DNA of 64,000 nt from Achromobacter mucicolens. GTDB lineage: Bacteria; Pseudomonadota; Gammaproteobacteria; Burkholderiales; Burkholderiaceae_B. The DNA is taken from the NCBI RefSeq assembly GCF_902859725.1, contig NZ_CADIJP010000013.1, positions 115,561-179,560 on the forward strand, given 5' to 3'. Both the position numbers and the translations under genes were made by a program. Under the pieces are notes generated by a model. It was not told where the DNA came from. It ran no database searches and saw only the letters and a list, made by a program, of their open reading frames with translations. Positions 44,448 through 54,015 of the stretch are shown here, piece after piece; the stretch's first letter is position 1; every line of letters starts with the position of its first letter.

Positions 44448-44498
44448 TGTCGCAATCTGCGACGTTGTCGCGAAACAGGTGTCGCAGCACAGGCGTCG
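44448..44498. promoter_or_regulatory. upstream activator sites (TGTCGC repeats)
   Basis: An inverted repeat TGTCGCA-ATC-TGCGAC (44448-44463) followed by further TGTCGC copies at 44466 and 44480 and GCGTCGCA near 44493. They lie 65-115 bp upstream of the sigma-54 promoter, the normal range for enhancer sites, and directly before the activator's own start codon. Confidence 0.65.
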
Positions 44499-44524
44499 CA
44501 GAACGCCGCTCCCAGGAGACATAC

Positions 44525-46441
44525 ATGGCCTCTTACTCCCGTCGGCAGACGCTGACGCAGGCACGGCTGCTTTTTAACCAGCAGGGCGCGGTGCCGGGCG
44601 GCATGGTTGCCGAACCGATCCTGCGTTCCTGGCGCCGCTGCGCCGACCTGGGCTTTGACATGCGCGGCGTGCGCCGCGCCGAACTCATGACGCAGGGCGA
44701 ACTGCGCGAAGCGCAGCAGAGAAACGAAGCGCTGCGCCGCATGTCCGAACCCGCTATCGCCTATCTGCGCCGCCAGGCGGGCGGCAGCGGCAACCTGGTC
44801 ATCCTGTCGGACGCGCAGGGCCTGGTGCTGGACTCGGACGGCGACACGGGCTTTGCGCATCGCGCCTCGCGCGTGGCCTTGATGCCGGGCGCGCCCTGGG
44901 ACGAGGCCGCCGCCGGCACCAACGCCATCGGCACCGCGCTCGTCGAAGGCCGTCCCATTGCCGTGCATGGCGCGGAACACTATTTCGAACCCAATCGCAT
45001 CCTGACCTGCGCGGCCGTGCCCATCACGGACAGCGAAGGCCGCACCGTGGGCGTGCTGGATCTGTCCAGCCAGGCCCGCGAGGTGCGTCCGGATGTGCTG
45101 GCGCTGGTGCGCGTGGCGGTGGACCGCATCGAGCATCAGCTGTTCGAAGGCGCCTATGAACAATGCACGGTGCTGCGCCTGCATGCCGACCTCGCGGGGC
45201 TCGGTCAGCCCGGCGAGGCGCTGCTCGCATTCCAGGGCGACCTGCTGGTCGGCGCCAACCGCCGTGCGCTGCATGCGCTGGGGCTGGCGGCCACCGCGCT
45301 GGGCGTGTACCGCTACGCGGACGTGTTCGACGGCGATATCGGACGTGGCCCGGATGCCGCGGGCCGCGTGCACACGCGGACTGGCGCGGTCTATCACGCG
45401 CGCCTGCGCATGCCGCGCACGCGCCCGCCGCAACCCCCCGCCACCCAAGCGCTGCGTGCGCCCGGCGCCGCCGCCAGGACGCCCGCGCCCAGCTTTGACG
45501 CCGCCACGCTAGGCGCCCTGGCGCGCGCCGTGCACCTGGCGGACGCGGGCGTGTCGATTCTGCTGCAGGGCGAAACCGGGGTGGGCAAGGAAGTGTTCGC
45601 GCGGCAAATCCACGCGCGTGGCCAACGCGCGGCCGGCCCATTCGTGGCGGTGAACTGCGCCGCGCTGCCCGAGAGCCTGATCGAATCGGAACTCTTCGGC
45701 TACGAAGAAGGCGCCTTCACCGGTGCGCGCCGCCAGGGCAGCAAGGGCCTGTTGCGGCAGGCGCACGGCGGCGTGCTGTTCCTGGACGAGATCGGCGACA
45801 TGCCGCTCCTGTTGCAATCGCGCCTGTTGCGTGTGCTGCAGACGCGCGAGGTCTCGCCCTTGGGCGCGGCGCGGTCCATCCCGGTGGATTTCACGCTGGT
45901 GTGCGCGACGCATCGGCCGCTTGCCCATGAAGGACCGGACGCCCCGGTGCGGCCCGACCTGTACTTTCGCATCGCCGAATACACCGTCACGCTGGAGCCC
46001 TTGCGCGCGCGGGCCGACCGCCTGGAATTGCTGCGCGACCTGTGGGCGGCGCAGGGTGCCGGTCCGGCGCTGCCCCCCGCCATCGAAGCCGTCCTCGCGG
46101 CGTATTCGTGGCCGGGCAATTACCGTCAGCTGGCGTCGGTGCTGCGCACCCTGCATGTGCTGGCCGGGCCGGCGGGCAGGGTGGATGCCGACATGCTGCC
46201 GGCGGAATTGCGCGGTGCAGCGAGCGTCGCGATGCGGGAGATACACGCGCCGGGCGCCGCAACGTCAACGCCCGCGCCGGCCGGTGCGGCCGCCGACCTG
46301 CACGCCATGACCGATGCCGCCATCCGCAGCGCGCTCGAGGCGCACGGCGGCAGCGTCAGCCGCGCGGCGCGCGCGCTGGGTGTGCACCGCAGCACGGTGT
46401 ACCGGCGCGCCGCCGCATTGGGATTGGCGCGGCCGAAATAA
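44525..46441 (+). CDS. sigma-54-dependent activator, AcoR-like
   Basis: 638 residues. A GAF-type sensory N-terminal region (about 60-220; [36 protein letters not shown]), a AAA+ domain with Walker A GETGVGKE, the sigma-54 contact loop as [16 protein letters not shown], Walker [12 protein letters not shown], and a C-terminal Fis helix-turn-helix ([19 protein letters not shown]). It activates the divergent aldehyde dehydrogenase by remodelling sigma-54 polymerase in response to a small ligand. AGGAGAC precedes the ATG at 44525. Confidence 0.92.
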   Translation: MASYSRRQTLTQARLLFNQQGAVPGGMVAEPILRSWRRCADLGFDMRGVRRAELMTQGELREAQQRNEALRRMSEPAIAYLRRQAGGSGNLVILSDAQGLVLDSDGDTGFAHRASRVALMPGAPWDEAAAGTNAIGTALVEGRPIAVHGAEHYFEPNRILTCAAVPITDSEGRTVGVLDLSSQAREVRPDVLALVRVAVDRIEHQLFEGAYEQCTVLRLHADLAGLGQPGEALLAFQGDLLVGANRRALHALGLAATALGVYRYADVFDGDIGRGPDAAGRVHTRTGAVYHARLRMPRTRPPQPPATQALRAPGAAARTPAPSFDAATLGALARAVHLADAGVSILLQGETGVGKEVFARQIHARGQRAAGPFVAVNCAALPESLIESELFGYEEGAFTGARRQGSKGLLRQAHGGVLFLDEIGDMPLLLQSRLLRVLQTREVSPLGAARSIPVDFTLVCATHRPLAHEGPDAPVRPDLYFRIAEYTVTLEPLRARADRLELLRDLWAAQGAGPALPPAIEAVLAAYSWPGNYRQLASVLRTLHVLAGPAGRVDADMLPAELRGAASVAMREIHAPGAATSTPAPAGAAADLHAMTDAAIRSALEAHGGSVSRAARALGVHRSTVYRRAAALGLARPK

Positions 46442-46461
46442 CCGCTGCCCGCGCCCTGCCT

Positions 46462-47250
46462 TTACCCGATCAGACGCGCCAGCTCGGCGCCCGGGTCCTT
46501 GGCGCGCATGAACGCTTCGCCCACCAAAAAGGCATCGACCTTGTGCTCGCGCATCAGCTTCACGTCTTCCGGCTTGAGGATGCCGCTTTCGGTCACCACG
46601 CGCTTGCCGGCGGGGATGCGCGGCAAGAGGTCCAGCGTGGTCTGCAGGCTGGTCTCGAACGTGCGCAGGTTGCGGTTGTTGATGCCCAGGAGCGGCGTCT
46701 TGAGCGTGAGCGCAACGTCCAGTTCCTGGGCGTCGTGCACTTCGACCAGCACGTCCATGCCCAGTTCGATGGCCAGCGTTTCGTAGTCGCGCAATTGGGC
46801 GGGCGTGAGCGCGGCCACGATCAGCAGCACGCAGTCGGCGCCCATCGCGCGCGCGGCGACGATCTGGTAGGGGTCGATCACGAAGTCCTTGCGCAGCACC
46901 GGCAGCGCGCACGCGGCGCGCGCCTGGCGCAGGTGGTCGTGCGAACCCTGGAAGAACTGCACGTCCGTCAGCACGGACAGGCAGGCCGCGCCGTGCACGG
47001 CGTAGGTGGCCGCGATCTCGGCGGGCGCGAAGCCCTCGCGGATGACGCCCTTGGAGGGCGAGGCTTTCTTGATTTCAGCGATGACGCCGGCCTTGCCCTG
47101 CGAAATCTTGTCTTCGATGGCTTGGGCGAAACCGCGCACGTCCTGGCGCGCCTGCGCTTCGCGCAGGACTTCGGCTTCGCTGCGCATCTGGCGGGCGGCG
47201 GCGACTTCCTCGGCCTTGACGGCGAGGATCTTCGCAAGAATATCGTTCAT
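46462..47250 (-). CDS. trpC: indole-3-glycerol phosphate synthase
   Basis: 262 residues, (beta/alpha)8 barrel: [17 protein letters not shown] (catalytic lysine region), [41 protein letters not shown] and [12 protein letters not shown]. It converts CdRP to indole-3-glycerol phosphate, a late tryptophan step. The start overlaps the trpD stop (ATGA); last gene of the trpEGDC operon. Confidence 0.96.
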   Translation of the reverse strand: MNDILAKILAVKAEEVAAARQMRSEAEVLREAQARQDVRGFAQAIEDKISQGKAGVIAEIKKASPSKGVIREGFAPAEIAATYAVHGAACLSVLTDVQFFQGSHDHLRQARAACALPVLRKDFVIDPYQIVAARAMGADCVLLIVAALTPAQLRDYETLAIELGMDVLVEVHDAQELDVALTLKTPLLGINNRNLRTFETSLQTTLDLLPRIPAGKRVVTESGILKPEDVKLMREHKVDAFLVGEAFMRAKDPGAELARLIG

Positions 47251-48278
47251 TTCTGGAATGTCCGGGTGTATGCGCAGAATTCTTCCAGCTTGGCTCGCGC
47301 CGCGCCGGTGGAAATTAGTTCAAATGCTAGCGCTAAGGCTTCGGGAATGGAATCGGCTTTGTTGCCGGCATAGATGGCGAGCCCGGCGTTCAGGGCCACG
47401 ATGTCGCGGGCCGCGCCCTCGACATTTTCCAGCGCCTCTATGACAAGCTCGCGCGACTGCTCGCGATTGGACACCTTGATGCTCCGGTTGGACATCATGG
47501 ATAGCCCGTAGTCCTCGGGGTGGATCTCGTATTCACGGACCACGCCATCTTTCAGTTCGCCGACCATCGTGGCTCCGCCCAGCGAGGCCTCGTCCATGCC
47601 GTCCTTGCCGTGCACGACCAGCACGTGACGCGAGCCCAGGCGTTCCAGCACGCGGACCTGGATGCCCACGAGGTCGGGGTGGAACACGCCCATCAGCTGG
47701 TTGGCGGCGCCGGCCGGGTTGGTCAGCGGGCCCAGGATGTTGAAGATCGTGCGCACGCCCAGTTCCTTGCGGACGGCGGCCACGTTCTTCATTGCGCCGT
47801 GGTGCGCGGGCGCAAACATGAAACCGATGCCGGTCTGCTGGATGCATTCGGCCACCTGTTCCGGGGTCAGCACCAGGTTGGCGCCCAGGGCTTCCAGCAC
47901 GTCGGCGCTGCCGCTGGACGACGAGGCGCTGCGGTTGCCGTGCTTGGCAATCGGCACGCCGGCCGCGGCCGCGACGAACATCGCGGTCGTGGAAATGTTG
48001 AACGTGTGGCTGCCGTCGCCACCCGTGCCGCACATGTCCAGCAGGTCGTTCGGATTGGGCGTGACCACGGGCGTGGCGAATTCGCGCATGACCTGCGCCG
48101 CCGCGGTGATCTCGCCAATGGTTTCCTTCTTGACGCGCAGGCCCATCAGGAGCGCACTGGCGATCTGCGGCGACATCTCGCCGCGCATCAGCATGCGCAT
48201 CAGGTGCAGCATTTCGTCGTGGAAAATTTCGCGGTGTTCGATGCAGCGCGTCAGCGCTTCGGTGGGGGAAATCGTCAC
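47247..48278 (-). CDS. trpD: anthranilate phosphoribosyltransferase
   Basis: 343 residues. PRPP-binding [19 protein letters not shown] and [20 protein letters not shown] are diagnostic; [20 protein letters not shown] and [12 protein letters not shown] follow. It transfers phosphoribose to anthranilate. 12 bp after trpG and overlapping trpC. Confidence 0.96.
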   Translation of the reverse strand: MTISPTEALTRCIEHREIFHDEMLHLMRMLMRGEMSPQIASALLMGLRVKKETIGEITAAAQVMREFATPVVTPNPNDLLDMCGTGGDGSHTFNISTTAMFVAAAAGVPIAKHGNRSASSSSGSADVLEALGANLVLTPEQVAECIQQTGIGFMFAPAHHGAMKNVAAVRKELGVRTIFNILGPLTNPAGAANQLMGVFHPDLVGIQVRVLERLGSRHVLVVHGKDGMDEASLGGATMVGELKDGVVREYEIHPEDYGLSMMSNRSIKVSNREQSRELVIEALENVEGAARDIVALNAGLAIYAGNKADSIPEALALAFELISTGAARAKLEEFCAYTRTFQK

Positions 48279-48290
48279 GGTGCGTCCTTC

Positions 48291-48857
48291 TTAGGCGAGG
48301 TTCAGGAAATTGCGCAGCAGGGCGTGGCCGTGCTCGCTCAGTACGGATTCGGGGTGGAACTGTACCCCGTACAGCGGCAGCGTCTTGTGCCGCACGCCCA
48401 TGATGTCGCCGTCCGGCGCCGTGGCGGTGACAGCCAGGCAGTCCGGCAGCGTGGCCGGGTCAATGGTCAGCGAGTTGTAGCGGATGACAGTGTACGGCGT
48501 CGGCAGACCCTGGAAGATGTCGGTGCCCGTGTGCGAAAGCTGAATCGTCTTGCCGTGCATGATCTGCTGCGCGCGCACGATGTTGCCGCCGAAGGCCGCG
48601 CCGATGGCCTGGTGGCCCAGGCATACGCCCAGAATGGGCTTCTTGCCGGCATAGGCCTGGATCAGCGGCACCGAGATACCCGCTTCGGCCGGCGAACAGG
48701 GGCCGGGCGACACGCAGATCTGGTCGGGGTTCAGCGCGGCAACCTCTTCCAGCGTGATCTGGTCGTTGCGCGCCACGCGCACGTCCACCCCCAGTTCGCC
48801 AAAGTACTGCACCAGGTTGTAGGTAAAGGAATCGTAGTTGTCGATCATCAACAGCAT
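48291..48857 (-). CDS. trpG: anthranilate synthase component II (glutamine amidotransferase)
   Basis: 188 residues. Triad: cysteine in [11 protein letters not shown], histidine and glutamate in [34 protein letters not shown] at the start is typical. It supplies ammonia from glutamine to TrpE; the same subunit may serve p-aminobenzoate synthesis, as in many bacteria (inference). 56 bp after trpE. Confidence 0.95.
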   Translation of the reverse strand: MLLMIDNYDSFTYNLVQYFGELGVDVRVARNDQITLEEVAALNPDQICVSPGPCSPAEAGISVPLIQAYAGKKPILGVCLGHQAIGAAFGGNIVRAQQIMHGKTIQLSHTGTDIFQGLPTPYTVIRYNSLTIDPATLPDCLAVTATAPDGDIMGVRHKTLPLYGVQFHPESVLSEHGHALLRNFLNLA

Positions 48858-48913
48858 TTTTTTCTCCTCGGGGCCGTTAGGTGGCCCGGGCGGTGTCGGT
48901 TCGGCCGGGGGGC

Positions 48914-50434
48914 TCAGATGGGTTCGTCCAGGCCGTGCTGCACCTGCTCGGCGGCGCGCAGCACGGCGCGGGCCTTGGCTTCGGTCTCGGCCCATTCGGC
49001 TTCGGGATTCGAATCGGCCACGATGCCGGCGGCGGCCTGCACGTACAGCGTGCCGTCCTTGATGACGCCGGTGCGGATGGCAATCGCCACGTCCATCTCG
49101 CCGCCATAGCTCAGGTAGCCGGCCGCGCCGCCGTAGATGCCGCGGCGCACGGGTTCCAGTTCGTCGATGATCTTCATGGCCTCGACCTTCGGCGCGCCGG
49201 TCAGCGTGCCGGCCGGGAACGAGGCGCGCAGCACGTCCATGCTGCTCATGCCGGGGTTCAGGGTGCCGGTCACGTTGGACACCAGGTGCATCACGTGCGA
49301 GTAACGCTCGATCACCATCGTGTCGCTGACCTTCACCGACCCCACCTGCGCGACGCGGCCCACGTCGTTGCGCGCCAGGTCGATCAGCATGACGTGTTCG
49401 GCGATCTCCTTCGGGTCGGCGCGCAGTTCGGCCGCCAGCGCCGCGTCTTCCTCGGGCGTGCCGCCGCGCTTGCGCGTGCCCGCCAGCGGACGAATCGTGA
49501 TCTGCGACTTCGGCTCGCCGTTTTCCACCGTGCGCTCCTGGCGCACCAGGATCTCGGGCGACGCGCCCACGACCTGGAAGTCGCCGAAGTTCCAGAAGTA
49601 CATGTAGGGGGAGGGGTTGAGCGACCGCAGGGCGCGGTAGAGGGAAAGCGGGGAGTCGCGGAAGGGCTTGGCGATGACCTGGCCGATCTGGACCTGCATC
49701 AGGTCGCCGGCGGCGATATGTTCCTTGGCGCGCAGGACGGCCGCCAGGTAGTCCTCTTTCTTGAAATCGCGCCGTTCCTCGGTCTGCATGCTGGCGTGGC
49801 TATACGGAATTTCCACGGGGCGTCGCAGGCGCGCGCGCAGGTCGGTCAGGCGCTGCTGCGCGCGGCTGTAGGCCTCGGGCTGGCTCGGGTCGGCGTAGAC
49901 CATCAGGTAGATGCGCCCGGCCAGGTTGTCGACGATGACCAGTTCGTCCACGTGCATCAGCATCAGGTCGGGCGTGCCGCCTTCCATGCCCGCCGGAAAC
50001 GGCTTGACCGCGGGGCCCAGGCAGGGCTCGATGTGACGCACGGTGTCGTAGCCGAAGTAACCGGCCAGGCCGCCGCAAAAGCGCGGCATGCCGGGGCGCA
50101 GCGCGACCTTGAAGCGGCTCTGGTATTGCTCGATGAAAGCCAGCGGGTCGCCGTCGTGGGTTTCGGCGACCTTGCCGTCGTGCAGCACTTCCGTGCGCGT
50201 GCCGCTGGCGCGGATCACGGTGCGCGCCGGCAGGCCGATGAACGAATAGCGGCCAAAGCGCTCGCCGCCCACCACGGATTCCATCAGGCAGGTCATGCGG
50301 CCGGCCAGAGGGCCGGAGTGCGCCAGCTTCAGGTAGATGCCGAGCGGCGTGTCCAGGTCGGCGTAGGTCTCGGCCACCAGCGGAATGCGGTTGTAGCCTT
50401 GTGCCGCAAGGGCCTTGAATTCGATTTCGGTCAT
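48914..50434 (-). CDS. trpE: anthranilate synthase component I
   Basis: 506 residues. Chorismate-binding core with [49 protein letters not shown] and [20 protein letters not shown]. The N-terminal domain has the LLES-like tryptophan-binding element ([17 protein letters not shown]), so feedback inhibition is expected. First structural gene of trpEGDC, preceded by an attenuator and leader peptide, so transcription is set by charged tRNA-Trp. Confidence 0.95.
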   Translation of the reverse strand: MTEIEFKALAAQGYNRIPLVAETYADLDTPLGIYLKLAHSGPLAGRMTCLMESVVGGERFGRYSFIGLPARTVIRASGTRTEVLHDGKVAETHDGDPLAFIEQYQSRFKVALRPGMPRFCGGLAGYFGYDTVRHIEPCLGPAVKPFPAGMEGGTPDLMLMHVDELVIVDNLAGRIYLMVYADPSQPEAYSRAQQRLTDLRARLRRPVEIPYSHASMQTEERRDFKKEDYLAAVLRAKEHIAAGDLMQVQIGQVIAKPFRDSPLSLYRALRSLNPSPYMYFWNFGDFQVVGASPEILVRQERTVENGEPKSQITIRPLAGTRKRGGTPEEDAALAAELRADPKEIAEHVMLIDLARNDVGRVAQVGSVKVSDTMVIERYSHVMHLVSNVTGTLNPGMSSMDVLRASFPAGTLTGAPKVEAMKIIDELEPVRRGIYGGAAGYLSYGGEMDVAIAIRTGVIKDGTLYVQAAAGIVADSNPEAEWAETEAKARAVLRAAEQVQHGLDEPI

Positions 50435-50479
50435 GTCGGGTCTCGTAAGCGGTGTCTGCTTTCGGACCGGGCACGCAAC

Positions 50480-50512
50480 AAAAAACCCGGTCCAGTTGAC
50501 TGGTTCCGGGTT
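50480..50512 (-). terminator. trp attenuator (rho-independent terminator)
   Basis: On the minus strand: ACCCGGAACCAGT, a two-base loop, then ACTGGACCGGGT and TTTTTT. It lies between the leader peptide and trpE, 45 bp before the trpE start. A nearby GGACCGGG (50464-50471) can pair with part of the stem, offering an alternative fold. Confidence 0.82.
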
Positions 50513-50574
50513 GGGCTCTGTTTACACAGTGTCGGCGCTAGGCGGCAAGGTCGCGTCTAGGGCCGGGAAGGGAA

Positions 50575-50649
50575 TCATCGCCACCCGGAAGACAAACGCC
50601 ACCAACGCCACGAGGCGCCGAGCATTTGGTTCTGGATGGAAACGTTCAT
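50575..50649 (-). CDS. trpL: trp operon leader peptide
   Basis: 24 residues: begins MNVSIQNQ and carries the run SWRWWR and a further W before the stop, four tryptophans in the last 11 residues. It lies between gph and trpE, with an intrinsic terminator 62 bp after its stop. Ribosome stalling at the clustered TGG codons when tryptophan is scarce would prevent the terminator from forming. Too short for standard gene finding. The start codon choice (50649) is the only ATG that reads into the Trp run from outside it. Confidence 0.85.
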   Translation of the reverse strand: MNVSIQNQMLGASWRWWRLSSGWR

Positions 50650-50718
50650 TTAGCGGTTCGGTATGAGTACGCGGTAGTGAATTCGTGCTGGGGTTGCGAC
50701 GCGCTTCAGGCGGGGAGT

Positions 50719-51426
50719 TCAGGCCGAGACCTTCGCTGCGTTCTGGTTCTGATTCCAGAGCGCGACCCACTGGGCGGCGTCAACAAGCGTGTCAACTATA
50801 CCATCGACATCCAACTCGCGCACGTCACGTCCTTCGTTATAGCCGTACGGCACCACCAGCACCTGCGTGCCCGCGCTGCGGCCCGCCTGCGCGTCGTTGA
50901 TCGAATCGCCGATCGTCACGGCTTCGTTCACACCCACACCCATCAGGTCGCACGCATGGTGGATCTGGTCGGGGTCGGGCTTGCGGCGCTCGCAGGTGTC
51001 GCCGCACACCACGGCCTCGAAAAAGCCCGCCAGCCCCGTGCGCTGCAGGAGCGGCAAGGTGAACTCAGTGGGCTTGTTGGTGACCACGGCCAGCTTCAGG
51101 CCCTGATCGCGCATGAGTTTCAGCCCTTCGATCACGCCCGGGTAGACCTGCGCGCGCTCGCCGTTGACCAGGTGGTAATGGCGGTAGAAGGCCTCGCGGG
51201 CGCGCTGGAATTCGTCGGGCGACGGGTCGGCGGCATCGAGCGAACCGGCCAGGCTGCGCCGCACCAGGTTGTCCACGCCCTTGCCGACGAACGTGGCCAC
51301 CACGTCCTCGCGCAGTGCGATCATGCCAAGTTCGACGCGCATGGCGTTGGCGGCGAAGGCCAGATCGGGAATGGAGTCGAGCAGGGTGCCGTCCAGGTCC
51401 AGCAGCGCGGCGCGAAAAGCGGTCAT
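50719..51426 (-). CDS. gph: phosphoglycolate phosphatase
   Basis: 235 residues, HAD superfamily. Motif I LLDLDGTLLDS, motif II VVTNKPTEF, motif III/IV RRKPDPDQI and TIGDSINDAQAGRSAGT. It removes 2-phosphoglycolate formed by DNA repair or oxygenation. Located between rpe and the trp leader, the usual order in this bacterial group and in E. coli dam-rpe-gph. 10 bp after rpe, so co-transcribed. Confidence 0.93.
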   Translation of the reverse strand: MTAFRAALLDLDGTLLDSIPDLAFAANAMRVELGMIALREDVVATFVGKGVDNLVRRSLAGSLDAADPSPDEFQRAREAFYRHYHLVNGERAQVYPGVIEGLKLMRDQGLKLAVVTNKPTEFTLPLLQRTGLAGFFEAVVCGDTCERRKPDPDQIHHACDLMGVGVNEAVTIGDSINDAQAGRSAGTQVLVVPYGYNEGRDVRELDVDGIVDTLVDAAQWVALWNQNQNAAKVSA

Positions 51427-51436
51427 GTCGATTTCC

Positions 51437-52141
51437 TTAGACGGCGGTGGTTTCGCCGATGGCGATCTGCTCGCGCATGGCCTTGATGATGCCGGCGTAA
51501 TCCGGCTTGCCGAAGATGGCCGAGCCCGCCACGAAGGTGTCGGCGCCCGCGGCGCGGATCTCGGCGATGTTGTCGATCTTGACGCCGCCGTCCACCTGCA
51601 GAACGATCTCCTGGCCGCCGGCCTGCATCCAGGCGTCGATGCGGGCGCGGGCCTCGCGCAGCTTGGTCAGCGCCGCCGGAATGAAGCTCTGGCCGCCAAA
51701 GCCCGGGTTCACCGACATGATCAGGACCAGGTCGATCTTGTCCATCACGTAGTCCATGTAGGACAGCGGCGTGGCCGGGTTGAAGACCAGGCCCGCCTTG
51801 CAGCCGCTTTCGCGGATCAGCGACAGCGTGCGGTCCACGTGGGCGCTCGCGTCGGGGTGAAAGCTGATGTAGTCGGCGCCGGCCTTGGCAAATTGCGGCA
51901 CCAGCGCGTCCACCGGTTCGACCATGAGGTGCACGTCGATCGGCACCTGGACATGGGGGCGGATGGCCGCACAGACCATCGGGCCGATGGTCAGGTTGGG
52001 GACATAGTGGTTGTCCATCACGTCCACGTGGATCCAGTCGGCGCCGGCGGCGACGACGTTGCGGACTTCTTCGCCCAGCCGGGCGAAGTCAGCCGACAGG
52101 ATGCTGGGAGTAATGCGGGTGCAGGCCGTTTGCTTGGACAT
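51437..52141 (-). CDS. rpe: ribulose-phosphate 3-epimerase
   Basis: 234 residues from 52141 ([20 protein letters not shown]); an ATG at 52165 would add eight. Barrel motifs: [19 protein letters not shown] with metal His/Asp, [26 protein letters not shown] and VDGGVKIDN. It interconverts ribulose-5-P and xylulose-5-P in the pentose phosphate pathway. Neither start has a clear ribosome-binding site; the shorter one fits family alignments better. Confidence 0.94.
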   Translation of the reverse strand: MSKQTACTRITPSILSADFARLGEEVRNVVAAGADWIHVDVMDNHYVPNLTIGPMVCAAIRPHVQVPIDVHLMVEPVDALVPQFAKAGADYISFHPDASAHVDRTLSLIRESGCKAGLVFNPATPLSYMDYVMDKIDLVLIMSVNPGFGGQSFIPAALTKLREARARIDAWMQAGGQEIVLQVDGGVKIDNIAEIRAAGADTFVAGSAIFGKPDYAGIIKAMREQIAIGETTAV

Positions 52142-52292
52142 GATGTTCGGGGTCGGGGAGGGCATAATGTGCCATTATTGCAGTTTGAGGCGCCGCAGCG
52201 GGTATGCCCCGGTCTGGCGCGTCTGAAATTCCGTCTTTCAAGCGTGGGCGCCGACGTTGCGCCGCCCGCGTGCAGCCACACAGGGAAGGACT

Positions 52293-52667
52293 GTGAAACC
52301 TTACGACCTGAGCGTCTCTGTCTCTCCGCGCTTCGTGCCCGAACAGTCCGACCCCGGCGAACAGCAATTCGTGTTTGCCTACACCGTCCGCATCACCAAT
52401 ACCGGCGAACACCCCGCGCAGGTGATCAGCCGCCACTGGATCATCACCGACGGCAACCAGCGCGTGCAGGAAGTGCGCGGCCTGGGCATCGTGGGGCAGC
52501 AGCCCCTCCTGGCTCCGGGCGAGACCTTCGAGTACACCAGCGGCTGTCCCTTGCCCACGCCGGTGGGCACGATGCGCGGCATCTACCACTGCGTCGGCGA
52601 GAACGGTATCCCGTTCGAAGTGCCGATCTCCGAATTCGTCCTGGCCATGCCGCGCACCTTGCACTGA
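52293..52667 (+). CDS. apaG: ApaG protein
   Basis: 124 residues from a GTG at 52293 (AAGGA upstream), the usual family length. Immunoglobulin-like beta protein: YTVRITNTGEHPAQVISRHW, LGIVGQQPLLAPGETFEYTS and GTMRGIYHCVGENG. In enterobacteria it is linked to ApaH and cobalt/magnesium handling, but the biochemical role is unclear. Divergent from rpe, and followed by mltA after 40 bp. Confidence 0.93.
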   Translation: MKPYDLSVSVSPRFVPEQSDPGEQQFVFAYTVRITNTGEHPAQVISRHWIITDGNQRVQEVRGLGIVGQQPLLAPGETFEYTSGCPLPTPVGTMRGIYHCVGENGIPFEVPISEFVLAMPRTLH

Positions 52668-52707
52668 GCATGGTCCGGCCATCCGTTGCACGTCTTTCCA
52701 TTTGCTC

Positions 52708-54015
52708 ATGAAGCGCATTCTTAGCCTGTCCGTGCTGTCGGTCCTTCTGGCGGCATGTTCCACCCCCTCGGATATCCCCCCTGAATCCGGCCAGCCCGCC
52801 ACTCCCGGCGCGCGCGTCCCGGCGGTGACCGACGGCCCGCTCGTGGTGCCGCCGCTGGCCTCGCTGCCCGATTCCCCGCCGCGCGCGCTGGCCGGCAAGC
52901 TCAAACCGGCCAACTGGTCCGAGCTGCCCGGCTGGAGCGCCGACGACCTGACCCAGTTCTGGCCCCTTTTTCTGCGCAACTGCAAGGGCCTGATGCGGCC
53001 CACCAGCGGCAACCTGGCCGCGCCCGCGCGCGCCACGCCGCGCGCCTGGCAGCCGGTCTGCGCCGCCGCCATCGATCCGGCCCGCGCGCCCGCTGCCGGC
53101 GACGGCGAAGGCGTGCGCCGCTTTCTGCAGACCTACCTGCAACCCTGGCGCCTGAACGCCGCCGACGGCAAGCCCGCCACCAATACGGTGACGGGTTACT
53201 ACGAGCCGCTGGTGCGCGGATCGCGCCGCCAGGGCGGCGTCTACCAGTGGCCGCTGTATGCGGTGCCCGCCGACCTGCTGACGATCGACCTGGGGTCGGT
53301 CTACCCGGACCTGGCGGGCAAGCGCGTGCGCGGCAAGCTCGACGGCAAGCGCGTCGTGCCCTACGACACGCGCGCTGCCATCGAATCGTCGTCCGGCCGC
53401 CGCCCGCCCGTCGTGGTGTGGGTTGACGACCCCGTGGACAACTTCTTCCTGCAGGTCCAGGGCTCCGGCCGCGTGCAGCTGACGGACGGCCCGGATGCCG
53501 GCAAGACCATCCGCGTCGCCTATGCCGACCACAACGGCCAGCCCTATGTGTCCATCGGCCGCTGGCTGATCGACCGCGGCGAACTCACCGCCGACCAGGC
53601 GTCGATGCAGAACATCCGGGCCTGGGCACAGCGCAATCCCAAGCGCGTGCCTGAAATGCTCAACGCCAACCCGGCGGTGGTGTTCTTCCGCGAAGAGGCG
53701 GTGATCGACCCCGAGCAAGGCCCCAAGGGCGCCTACGCCATTCCGCTGGCGCCGCGGCGCTCGGTGGCGGTGGACGCCACCTTCGTGCCGCTGGGCACGC
53801 CGCTGTTCCTGTCCACCACCTATCCCGCGTCGGACCGGCCCCTGCAGCGCCTGGTATTCGCCCAGGACACCGGCACCGCCATCCGTGGCGCGGCGCGCGC
53901 CGACTTCTACTGGGGTTACGGCGAAGAAGCCGGACAGCAGGCCGGCCGCATGAAGCAACGCGGCCAGATGTGGCTGCTGTGGCCCAAACAGGCCGGGGAG
54001 CCCTCCGCACGATGA
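52708..54015 (+). CDS. mltA: membrane-bound lytic murein transglycosylase A
   Basis: 435 residues. Lipoprotein signal with lipobox LLAACS (cysteine near residue 17). MltA barrel motifs: TVTGYYEPLVRGSR, VDDPVDNFFLQVQGSGRVQL and the 3D-type end QRLVFAQDTGTAIRGAARAD then FYWGYG, carrying the catalytic aspartate. It cleaves peptidoglycan with formation of anhydro-muramic acid, at the outer membrane inner face. The stop overlaps the next start (ATGA). Confidence 0.94.
   Translation: MKRILSLSVLSVLLAACSTPSDIPPESGQPATPGARVPAVTDGPLVVPPLASLPDSPPRALAGKLKPANWSELPGWSADDLTQFWPLFLRNCKGLMRPTSGNLAAPARATPRAWQPVCAAAIDPARAPAAGDGEGVRRFLQTYLQPWRLNAADGKPATNTVTGYYEPLVRGSRRQGGVYQWPLYAVPADLLTIDLGSVYPDLAGKRVRGKLDGKRVVPYDTRAAIESSSGRRPPVVVWVDDPVDNFFLQVQGSGRVQLTDGPDAGKTIRVAYADHNGQPYVSIGRWLIDRGELTADQASMQNIRAWAQRNPKRVPEMLNANPAVVFFREEAVIDPEQGPKGAYAIPLAPRRSVAVDATFVPLGTPLFLSTTYPASDRPLQRLVFAQDTGTAIRGAARADFYWGYGEEAGQQAGRMKQRGQMWLLWPKQAGEPSAR

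Noticed and set aside
42677-46441. 1254-codon open frame on the plus strand
   Set aside because: Its first 1848 bases run antisense through the aldehyde dehydrogenase and DUF779 genes. Only the part from 44525 (the AcoR-like activator with its own ribosome-binding site) is real; the rest is open because of high GC at codon position 3.
50522-50770. 82-codon minus-strand frame upstream of trpE
   Set aside because: Overlaps the gph end and the Trp leader in another frame; the leader peptide in the other frame explains the region better.
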